The position numbers and the translations under genes were made by a program. A stretch of DNA of 6,659 nt from an uncultured Candidatus Saccharibacteria bacterium (lineage in GTDB: Bacteria; Patescibacteriota; Saccharimonadia; Saccharimonadales; Saccharimonadaceae): positions 1-6,659 of the forward strand of contig CALHIA010000118.1 of assembly GCA_938030585.1 (NCBI GenBank), in the 5' to 3' direction. Shown in pieces: positions 1 to 6,561 of this stretch (position 1 is its first letter; each line of letters starts with the position of its first letter). The notes beneath the pieces are model-generated. The model saw only the letters and a list, made by a program, of their open reading frames with translations, was not told the DNA's origin and searched no databases.

Positions 1-1
1 T

Positions 2-2308
2 GGTGAAGGTAAAACCTTGGTCGCACTTTTGCCATCTTTCTTGAATGCCTTGACTGGCCGCGGCGTCCATGTCGTCACCGTCAACGATTACCTCGCTCAA
101 CGTGACGCCGGTTGGAATGCTCCAGTTTATCACTTCCTCGGCATGAGCGTAGGTGTAATTATTGCTGACGCCAGCTTCCTTTATGATCCGGAATATATCA
201 ATGAGGACCATACCGATGAACGCATGCAGCACTTGAAACCTTGCACCAGAAAGCAAGCCTATCAAGCCGATGTAACTTATGGTACGAATAACGAATTTGG
301 CTTCGATTACCTTCGTGATAACATGGTGAACGAAGTTGACTTCCTCCGCCAACGCGAACTTAATTTTGCCATCGTCGATGAGGTTGACTCAATCCTTATC
401 GATGAAGCCAGAACTCCATTGATTATTTCCGCTCCAGCTGGCGACAATCCAGATTCTTATTATCAATTCGCCAAAATCGCCTCTCACCTCGGTCCAGATG
501 ACTACGTGCTCGACGAAAAACACCGTTCCGTCTCACTCACCGATGCCGGTATTGAAAAAGTTCAGCGTATGCTCGGTATTGACAATCTTTATTCCGCTGA
601 CAATACCCGCTTAGTCTATCATATGGATCAAGCCTTACGCGCTCAGGTCGTCTTCTTGCGTGATCGCGACTACGTTGTCACTAATTCCGGCGAAGTTATT
701 ATTGTCGATGAAAACACTGGTCGTCTCATGCAGGGTCGTCGCTACAGTGAAGGTCTCCACCAGGCTATCGAAGCCAAGGAAAGTGTCGTAGTTAAAGAAG
801 AGTCCATGACCCTAGCTACCATCTCTTTCCAGAATTTCTTCCGTCTCTACAATAAGCTCTCTGGTATGACCGGTACCGCCTTCACCGAAGCGGAAGAGTT
901 CCAGCAAATCTACGCCCTCGACGTAATTCAAATTCCACCTAACCGTCCAATTATTCGTATTGATAAAGATGATCTCATTTTCCGCACCGAAGCCGGCAAG
1001 CTCCGCGCCATCGTCGAAGAAGTAAAGAAATTCCACGAAAAAGGTCAGCCAGTTTTGATTGGTTCCGCCAGTATCGTGAAAAATGAATTAATTGCTAAAT
1101 ATCTCGACGAAGCCGGACTCTCTTATGAGCTACTTAACGCGAAGAATAACGAGCGTGAAGCTGCCATCGTGGAAAAAGCTGGCCAAAAAGGTGCTATCAC
1201 TCTTGCCACCAATATGGCTGGTCGTGGTACCGATATTAAGCTCACTGATGAAGTCAAAGAACTTGGTGGTCTGGTAGTAATCGGTTCCGAACGTCACGAT
1301 AGTCGTCGCGTCGATAATCAGCTCCGTGGTCGTGGTGGTCGTCAAGGTGACCCAGGTATTACTCAATTCTTTGTCTCTTGTGAAGATGATCTCATGCGTA
1401 TTTTCCAGGGCAATCAAATTGGCGCCTTACTTAACCGTATTGGCATCGACGAAGATACTCCAATTCAAAATCGCAGTGTCACCAAGATGCTCGAAGCGGC
1501 TCAGAAACGTATCGAAGGTTTCAATTTCGATTCCCGTAAGAATGTGGTGCAGTATGATAACGTTATCAACCGCCACCGTCGCATCGTTTATCTCATGCGC
1601 CGTCGAATTCTCGAAGGAGCAAATATCTCTGACGAAATTAATCGCCTCATCAAGGAAGCCGTCGATGATTTAACTGCCGAAAGCATCCGCGTGAATCGTA
1701 ATTTCATCAAAGAATTCCAATCTGTTTTCGATCTTGACCGTGACCTTATTATCGAAATCGGTTTCAAGCGTAAAGAAGAAGAGCGCGCTAAGCTCGCCAC
1801 TCTTGCCGTCAAAGAAGCTTACGCCACCAAAGAGCTCGAATTTGGCGCCGACGTCATGCGCAAAATTGAACGTGAAGTCTATCTCAAGGTTCTCGACGCT
1901 CTCTGGATGCAACACCTCGAAAACATGCAGTATCTTCGTGAAGGTATTCACTGGCGCTCCATCGGTCAGCGTGATCCACTAGTCGAATATCGCACCGAAT
2001 CTCAAAAACTCTTCGAAGGCCTCCAGAAAAATCTCCGTGAAGAAGTTTTGAAGATTCTCCTCTCAATCACTCCACAAGAAGCTGTCGCTACCGACACGAT
2101 TGACGGGGAAGAATACGACACCGAACTTACCAAGATGGCCGAATCTGCCACCAATCGCGGCGTTAACACTATCGAAGCTGGAGAAAAGAATCTTGATAAC
2201 GAATTTGCCAAAAAACCAACCAAATCCGCTAGCCTCGGTGAAAAACGCAATAAGGCCAAAAAACAGAAAAAAGCTAAACGTCAAAACAAAAAGCACGGCC
2301 GCCGTTAA
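2..2308 (+). CDS. secA: SecA preprotein translocase ATPase (5'-truncated by window edge)
   Basis: SecA is the ATPase motor that pushes unfolded preproteins through the SecYEG channel at the inner face of the membrane. The frame is open from base 2 and starts with Walker A GEGKT (local residues 1-5, residue 1 = codon 2-4), which lies near residue 105 in E. coli SecA. About 100 N-terminal residues are therefore outside the window, and the TTG at 17 is an internal Leu, not a start. Visible landmarks are TYGTNNEFGFDYLRDN, Walker B DEVD (126-129) with SILIDEART, the cross-linking segment after GEVIIVDE, NMAGRGTDI (404-412), motif VI DNQLRGRGGRQGD (438-450), and the helical scaffold/two-helix finger around LREGIHWRSIGQRDP. 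There are 768 local residues, so about 870 in full. Oddities: an acidic insertion near residues 57-83, Ile654 where E. coli has finger Tyr794, and a Lys/Arg-rich tail instead of the zinc-binding Cys motif. The gene ends in TAA two bases before the M16 gene. Family identity is certain. Confidence 0.98.
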   Translation, partial: GEGKTLVALLPSFLNALTGRGVHVVTVNDYLAQRDAGWNAPVYHFLGMSVGVIIADASFLYDPEYINEDHTDERMQHLKPCTRKQAYQADVTYGTNNEFGFDYLRDNMVNEVDFLRQRELNFAIVDEVDSILIDEARTPLIISAPAGDNPDSYYQFAKIASHLGPDDYVLDEKHRSVSLTDAGIEKVQRMLGIDNLYSADNTRLVYHMDQALRAQVVFLRDRDYVVTNSGEVIIVDENTGRLMQGRRYSEGLHQAIEAKESVVVKEESMTLATISFQNFFRLYNKLSGMTGTAFTEAEEFQQIYALDVIQIPPNRPIIRIDKDDLIFRTEAGKLRAIVEEVKKFHEKGQPVLIGSASIVKNELIAKYLDEAGLSYELLNAKNNEREAAIVEKAGQKGAITLATNMAGRGTDIKLTDEVKELGGLVVIGSERHDSRRVDNQLRGRGGRQGDPGITQFFVSCEDDLMRIFQGNQIGALLNRIGIDEDTPIQNRSVTKMLEAAQKRIEGFNFDSRKNVVQYDNVINRHRRIVYLMRRRILEGANISDEINRLIKEAVDDLTAESIRVNRNFIKEFQSVFDLDRDLIIEIGFKRKEEERAKLATLAVKEAYATKELEFGADVMRKIEREVYLKVLDALWMQHLENMQYLREGIHWRSIGQRDPLVEYRTESQKLFEGLQKNLREEVLKILLSITPQEAVATDTIDGEEYDTELTKMAESATNRGVNTIEAGEKNLDNEFAKKPTKSASLGEKRNKAKKQKKAKRQNKKHGRR

Positions 2309-2310
2309 AC

Positions 2311-3582
2311 ATGAAACATTCCATTGAAGAAATTGAATTAAAAAACGGCGCCAAAGGTCTTTTAATTGACGTACCAGGTGCTTCCGTCATGAACATGAAA
2401 GTCCAATTTCGTGGCGGCATGCGCTTCGCCAAAAGTCCAGAACTCTACGAAATTGCACATATTGTTGAGCATCTCAGCTTCGGTGCTAACGCCAAATATC
2501 CTGATGAATCTACTTACGAGGCGGAATTTACCAAAAACGGTGCTTACCATAATGCTTGGACTTCCGATTATTCCGTTTGTTACGAAACCGAATGTGCGGA
2601 TTTTGAATGGGACCGTATTTTAGATCTCAAACGCATTGCTATTACTTCGCCCAAATTTAACGACGCGGAATTAAAAAGTGAAAAAGGCAACGTTCGCGCC
2701 GAACTCACCGGCTACATGAATGATTATGGCCGTCTACTTTGGCCACGTCTCCAAAAAGCCATTGGCGAAAACGTTCTGAATTTACGCGAACGCCTTTCCA
2801 CTATTAATAACATTACCCTTGATGATATTAACGAGCATTACCGCCGCACTCACACCGCGAACAATATGCGATTTATTATTGCCGGTCAGACCAAGCATCG
2901 TAAAAAAGAAATTATTCGCAACCTCGAAAGCTGGGAATTAAGTCCCGGCGAACGTTTTGAAATTCCTGTCGACGAACTGCATCCATCTAATGCCGTCCTC
3001 ATCAAACGTAAAGACGCCAGCAACATCACCTTTGGTTTTTCTATGATTACTCCGAGACGCCTTTCCACCGAAGAAACTCAAGCCATGGGCGCTCTTAATC
3101 ACTTACTTAACGGCACTATGAGTAGTCGCATTTTTGGCCAAGCTCGTCGCCGCGGTTTAGTCTATGGTATGGGCAGCGGAATTAATAGCACCAATCATTA
3201 TTCTTCCTGGGATTTTGATGGCGAAGTTAACCTCGAAACTTCCGAAGAACTCTTTACCCTCATTCAACTCGAAATGATTAAAGCTCTCAATGGCGAGATT
3301 TCTGACACTGATATCGAAGCCGTGAAGACCTATGCTCTCGGTCGCTATCAAATGGGGGCTCAAACCGTCAGCCAGATTTCCGATTATTACACCGATGACT
3401 ATTTTATGACCGAAAAAGTCGAATTTTATGATAATTTTCCAAATATCATTAAACAAATCAGCAAGCCCCTGATCGTCGAACTAGCTCGTGAATTTGCCGG
3501 CTCCGGCATCCACGCCATGGTCGCAGTTGGCTCCGTCGAAAAACAAATTATCAACCAACTCGCTAATTGCCTGGTTTTCTAG
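2311..3582 (+). CDS. M16-family zinc metallopeptidase (processing peptidase/pitrilysin-like)
   Basis: A 423-residue single-chain M16 protein of the size usual for M16B peptidases. M16 enzymes cleave peptides in a closed chamber made of two M16 units. The zinc site is intact: inverted motif H50-I-V-E53-H54, then E124 and E131. The spacing of these glutamates from the first His (74 and 81) matches pitrilysin (H88, E162, E169). The second M16 half carries the Arg/Tyr-type segment RRRGLVYGMGSG (279-290), one residue shorter than the common REKRGLAY pattern. I see no signal peptide or membrane segment, so it is probably cytoplasmic. With one unit per chain it would need to dimerise or pair with another M16 protein. 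The ATG at 2311 follows the secA stop by two bases with no Shine-Dalgarno, which suggests translational coupling to secA. The substrate is unknown. A role in degrading signal peptides or peptides from failed export is only a guess from the neighbour. The gene ends in TAG. Confidence 0.9.
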   Translation: MKHSIEEIELKNGAKGLLIDVPGASVMNMKVQFRGGMRFAKSPELYEIAHIVEHLSFGANAKYPDESTYEAEFTKNGAYHNAWTSDYSVCYETECADFEWDRILDLKRIAITSPKFNDAELKSEKGNVRAELTGYMNDYGRLLWPRLQKAIGENVLNLRERLSTINNITLDDINEHYRRTHTANNMRFIIAGQTKHRKKEIIRNLESWELSPGERFEIPVDELHPSNAVLIKRKDASNITFGFSMITPRRLSTEETQAMGALNHLLNGTMSSRIFGQARRRGLVYGMGSGINSTNHYSSWDFDGEVNLETSEELFTLIQLEMIKALNGEISDTDIEAVKTYALGRYQMGAQTVSQISDYYTDDYFMTEKVEFYDNFPNIIKQISKPLIVELAREFAGSGIHAMVAVGSVEKQIINQLANCLVF

Positions 3583-3602
3583 TTAAAACTAATTTTCACC
3601 AG
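3571..3602. repeat. Short nested inverted repeat over the M16 stop codon
   Basis: An outer pair CTGGT (3571-3575) and ACCAG (3598-3602) flanks an inner dyad TAGTTAAAACTA (3580-3591) whose five-base arms are complementary. The M16 stop codon TAG (3580-3582) lies in the inner left arm. The loop is very tight and no T-run follows, so a classical intrinsic terminator is unlikely. The repeat lies just upstream of the murD -10 box and covers the place where a -35 element would be. It could be a weak RNA hairpin, a protein-binding dyad, or chance. Confidence 0.3.
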
Positions 3603-3604
3603 AG

Positions 3605-3613
3605 TGCTATAAT
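3605..3613 (+). promoter_or_regulatory. Extended -10 promoter of murD, predicted leaderless start
   Basis: TGCTATAAT is an exact TGn-extended consensus -10 hexamer (TATAAT at 3608-3613). The usual start point, seven bases after the last T, falls at 3620, the A of the murD ATG. The best -35 candidate is TTAAAA (3583-3588) with a long 19-base spacer, so the promoter probably depends on the extended -10. No Shine-Dalgarno lies between the box and the ATG. The match is seen directly; activity and the leaderless start are inferred. Confidence 0.7.
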
Positions 3614-3619
3614 AGACTT

Positions 3620-4951
3620 ATGAAAATTGCAGTTTTAGGTAAAGGGGTGGAAGGTAATGCCGTCGCCGAGTATTTCAAAAACGATGAAATTACTTTTTTC
3701 GAAAAATTCACCGACGAAGAACTTGATTCTTTTGGTCTAAAAAATTTTGACCTGGTTTTTCGTAGCCCTTCCGTGCATCCACTTTATCTAGCCAAGCAAA
3801 AATCACCTCATCTCATCGATAATTGGACCACTATTACTAATTACTTCTTTAGTCACGTCAAAGCTCCGATTATCGGCGTCACTGGTACTAAGGGCAAGGG
3901 GACTACTTGCTCCATTATTGCGTCAATCTTGCGTGAATTCTCCGAAAAATTCGAGCATGTCCACCTGGTCGGCAATATTGGCAACCCCGCCATTCTCGAA
4001 CTCGATCAAATCACCGAAAAAGATATCGTAGTCTACGAAATGAGTAGCTTCCAATGCTGGGATCTCGAAAAATCTCCTCACATCTCCGTCGTGTTACGTA
4101 TTGAGCCTGATCATCTCGACCGTCATCCAGATTTCGATGACTACGTCGATGCCAAATCTCATATCGTTTTGAATCAAGACCTGGAAGATTCCTGTATTTA
4201 TTACGCTAATAATCTTTATTCTGAAACCATTGGTGAACTTAGTAAGGGAAAAAAATTCTCTTACCCTATCAAATCTCATCTCGAAGAACTAAACACTCTA
4301 CTAGATCAGTTACAAATTCCTGGCGAACACAATCGCGAAAATGCCGAAGCTGCCATTTTGGCCGTACTTGCTCTACTTAATGTCTCTTATGACAAGCTTT
4401 TCCTACCAGAAAATCACGGACTCTACCAAAAAATTGCCGCTGGACTCCATAAATTCCAGGGTTTACCACATCGCTTGCAATTCGTCCGCGAACTCAATCA
4501 CGTGCGTTACTATGACGACAATTATTCTTCCGCTTTCCCAGCTGCCGATGTCGCCATCGCTGCCTTCGAAAATTATCCTACCTTCTTGATCGCCGGAGGT
4601 TTTGATCGCGGACTTGATCTCACCGAGATGAAGCAGCGCTTCTTTTCCGCTAAAAATCTCAAAAAAATCATTCTCATCGGCGAAACCAAAACCCGACTCG
4701 CCGCAAGTGAAGACCCAGAAAAATATTGCTTTGCCGAAACTCTTGAAGAAGCCGTCAATATCGCAAGAAAACTTGCCGAAGCTCAGACCGAACTGGTTGC
4801 TAGTAATTACGATCTCTGTCTACCAATTTCCAAAAATTGCCCGAAAGAAGCCATTGTTTTAATGAGTCCAGGCGCCGCCAGTTTTGATATGTTTAAGAGT
4901 TTTAGTGATCGCGGCGAGCAGTTCCAGGCCCTCGTAAAAAGCCTAAAATAA
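3620..4951 (+). CDS. murD: MurD-family UDP-MurNAc-L-Ala:glutamate ligase, probably MurD2-type (L-Glu adding)
   Basis: A cytoplasmic peptidoglycan ligase that joins glutamate to UDP-MurNAc-L-alanine with ATP. Its 443 residues match the family size (E. coli 438). In order: a Rossmann-like UDP-binding N-terminus (GKGVEGNAV, residues 8-16), P-loop GVTGTKGKGTT (86-96), GNIGNPAI, E140-MSSFQ, DHLDRH (164-169), the likely carbamylated Lys179 (DAK), GEHNREN (235-241), GGFDRGLD, and a C-terminal MSPGAASFDMFKSF (415-428) that keeps the Ser and Phe equivalent to E. coli S415 and F422. Oddities: Gly94 follows the P-loop Lys where MurD has Ser. The SKATN segment that binds D-Glu in classical MurD (E. coli K319, T321) is replaced by DDNYSSAFP (299-307). 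With murL next door, this suggests the MurD2 subfamily, which adds L-Glu. A D-Glu-adding MurD of divergent sequence remains possible. The ATG at 3620 is fixed by the MKIAVLG start and the promoter just upstream. It ends in TAA. Confidence 0.93.
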   Translation: MKIAVLGKGVEGNAVAEYFKNDEITFFEKFTDEELDSFGLKNFDLVFRSPSVHPLYLAKQKSPHLIDNWTTITNYFFSHVKAPIIGVTGTKGKGTTCSIIASILREFSEKFEHVHLVGNIGNPAILELDQITEKDIVVYEMSSFQCWDLEKSPHISVVLRIEPDHLDRHPDFDDYVDAKSHIVLNQDLEDSCIYYANNLYSETIGELSKGKKFSYPIKSHLEELNTLLDQLQIPGEHNRENAEAAILAVLALLNVSYDKLFLPENHGLYQKIAAGLHKFQGLPHRLQFVRELNHVRYYDDNYSSAFPAADVAIAAFENYPTFLIAGGFDRGLDLTEMKQRFFSAKNLKKIILIGETKTRLAASEDPEKYCFAETLEEAVNIARKLAEAQTELVASNYDLCLPISKNCPKEAIVLMSPGAASFDMFKSFSDRGEQFQALVKSLK

Positions 4952-4981
4952 CCATAACCATCTACCAAAATCTCCCATTTT

Positions 4982-4990
4982 TGATAAAAT
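4982..4990 (+). promoter_or_regulatory. Extended -10 promoter of murL, predicted leaderless start
   Basis: TGATAAAAT is a TGn-extended -10 box with hexamer TAAAAT (4985-4990), five of six matches to consensus. Seven bases after the last T is 4997, one base before the murL ATG at 4998. No good -35 hexamer is visible at the normal spacing, and no Shine-Dalgarno fits between box and ATG. The layout is the same as in front of murD, which strengthens both calls. Confidence 0.6.
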
Positions 4991-4997
4991 TAATGTA

Positions 4998-6560
4998 ATG
5001 AACGAAAACGCTATTAGTTTTTCTAATTCAATAAATCAGCCTTCCTCCGGGAATCCAGTTTTTCGTTTTGTCAGCTATTATCTCGATCGCGCTTCTTTAA
5101 CCGCCAGCTTCGTTTACCAGGGAATTGATAATATCTTCTTCACCGAAAAAATTCATTTCGCAAAAAAGGCCGACGCCGATAAAAAATATCGCTTCAATCC
5201 TAATGCCGATCCCGCTCTTGACCAACTGCTCGACAGTGCAATGTTTCTTGCCTTCATCTTAATTGGTACCAGTTATTATAAAACTCATCCGACTCCTACA
5301 GTCAAACTCGATGTACCCATCGATGCTTTTCAAGCGCAATTCTTTAGCACAGTTTATCAAGAAGGCCTTAGTCAATACGCCTTTGAAAATCGTCTCACGC
5401 GTGCTCACTTAGCCCACTTTCAACCCACCCCGAATTATCAAGCCAAACCAGCCGTAAAATACAACGGTCAAGGCAATCTCGCCCTGCAGTCTGGCGGCAA
5501 AGACAGTCTTCTGGTTGCAAAATTACTCAAAGAAAAGAATATTCCGTTTGAACCCTGGTATGTCACTAGCGACCCCAGTCTTTCGCATCCTCACGTCATC
5601 GATACTCTTGGCGATTCTTTCACCCATATGAACGCCAGTATTGTTTACCGCGAGATCGATATCGCACATCTTCAAAAATCTCACGGCCTCAATGGCCACG
5701 TTCCAGTTACCTTCATCGTCGAAGCTCTCGCCCTGATTCAGGCTATCTTGAATAATCAAAATGTAGTTCTCACCAGCATTGGTCACGAAGGTGCCGAACC
5801 TCATGCCATGATTGGCGACCTCCCAGTCAATCATCAATGGTCCAAAACCTGGGATGCCGAACGTTTCTTCACCGAATACGTGCGTCGCTATCTTTCACCA
5901 GAACTTCATGTCGGCTCAATTATCCGTCAATATACCGAATTAAAAATTGCTGAACTTTTTGTGCAAAAATGCTGGAAAGAGTATGGCTATAGCTTCAGCT
6001 CCTGCAATGAAGCCAACTATAAGCAAAAGAATCAAAATTCTACCCTCAAATGGTGTGGTAAATGTGCTAAATGTGCCAATTCCTACCTACTTTTCTGCCC
6101 CTTTGTCCCACCTCAGTATCTCCAATCTCTTTTCAACGATGAAGATCTCTTCAAAAAACCTGAACTCTTTGACACCTTTAAGGGCCTACTCGGAGTCGGC
6201 AATACCATGAAGCCTTTTGAATGTGTCGGAGAAGTCGATGAGCTTCGCGCCGCCTACCATCATCGCATGGCTTCTCCGCCAATTCTCATTGAAGACCTTA
6301 AGCAATTTAATCAAGAAAATAACGGCGGCCTCATCTCTGGCCTTTCCGAAGCTACCAAGCGCCTTGGTCTAAGTAATCTCTTAAAAAATCCACTCTCTTC
6401 ACGTACTTCTAAAGCACTTTCAAATAATTCCAGCTATTGGCAGCCACTCTACGCCAACCTCCCGTTTCCAGTACCAGAAAGTAATTTCGACTATAATCAA
6501 ACCTACGAAAACCAACCTTTCTTCAAAGACTTTTTAAATAATTACGGAGCCGCAAATTAG
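4998..6560 (+). CDS. murL: MurL-type UDP-MurNAc-L-alanyl-L-glutamate epimerase (PP-loop family)
   Basis: MurL inverts the terminal L-Glu of UDP-MurNAc-L-Ala-L-Glu to D-Glu using ATP (released as AMP and pyrophosphate); it was described in Xanthomonas oryzae together with MurD2. The 520-residue protein has the family's N-terminal region (FRFVSYYLDRASL, FFTEKIHF), then a PP-loop ATP pyrophosphatase motif SGGKDS (165-170) consistent with AMP-forming chemistry. It continues with GHEGAEPH, VNHQWSK (277-283), the cysteine cluster WCGKCAKC (352-359) with Cys367 in LLFCPF, and KPFECVGEVDELRAA (from about 405). These last two resemble the conserved blocks I recall for MurL. No signal peptide or transmembrane segment is seen. 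The length seems to exceed my recollection of Xanthomonas MurL (about 450), and the last roughly 100 residues are not recognised. The ATG at 4998 is preferred because the nearby upstream ATG (4993) is followed directly by a stop. It ends in TAG one base before the phosphatase gene. Family identification is from memory of motifs, without a search. Confidence 0.87.
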   Translation: MNENAISFSNSINQPSSGNPVFRFVSYYLDRASLTASFVYQGIDNIFFTEKIHFAKKADADKKYRFNPNADPALDQLLDSAMFLAFILIGTSYYKTHPTPTVKLDVPIDAFQAQFFSTVYQEGLSQYAFENRLTRAHLAHFQPTPNYQAKPAVKYNGQGNLALQSGGKDSLLVAKLLKEKNIPFEPWYVTSDPSLSHPHVIDTLGDSFTHMNASIVYREIDIAHLQKSHGLNGHVPVTFIVEALALIQAILNNQNVVLTSIGHEGAEPHAMIGDLPVNHQWSKTWDAERFFTEYVRRYLSPELHVGSIIRQYTELKIAELFVQKCWKEYGYSFSSCNEANYKQKNQNSTLKWCGKCAKCANSYLLFCPFVPPQYLQSLFNDEDLFKKPELFDTFKGLLGVGNTMKPFECVGEVDELRAAYHHRMASPPILIEDLKQFNQENNGGLISGLSEATKRLGLSNLLKNPLSSRTSKALSNNSSYWQPLYANLPFPVPESNFDYNQTYENQPFFKDFLNNYGAAN

Positions 6561-6561
6561 C

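Noticed and set aside
17..19. TTG as a possible start codon of the secA frame
   Set aside because: The frame is open upstream to the window edge and encodes GEGKT of Walker A, so this TTG is an internal Leu.
1130..1417. 95-codon open frame on the minus strand inside secA
   Set aside because: Its Thr-rich stretch is the reverse complement of the gly/arg codons of the secA motif VI region; no independent coding evidence.
4950..4961. Tandem AACCAT repeat after the murD stop
   Set aside because: Only two six-base copies, one overlapping the stop codon; too short to support an operator or other function.
4952..4997. Possible intrinsic terminator after murD
   Set aside because: A short T-run exists (around 4977-4982) but no GC-rich hairpin precedes it, and the T-run overlaps the murL promoter.
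4993..5000. ATG-TAA minimal open frame overlapping the murL start (ATGTAATG)
   Set aside because: The predicted transcription start (about 4997) is downstream of this ATG, so it would not be in the mRNA; probably chance in AT-rich DNA.
5523..5837. 104-codon open frame on the minus strand inside murL
   Set aside because: It lies fully antisense to a gene with clear family motifs and its translation shows no recognisable domain.
6546..6549. GGAG as Shine-Dalgarno for the phosphatase
   Set aside because: It is 12 bases from the ATG, longer than the usual spacing, and is explained by Gly-Ala codons at the murL C-terminus.
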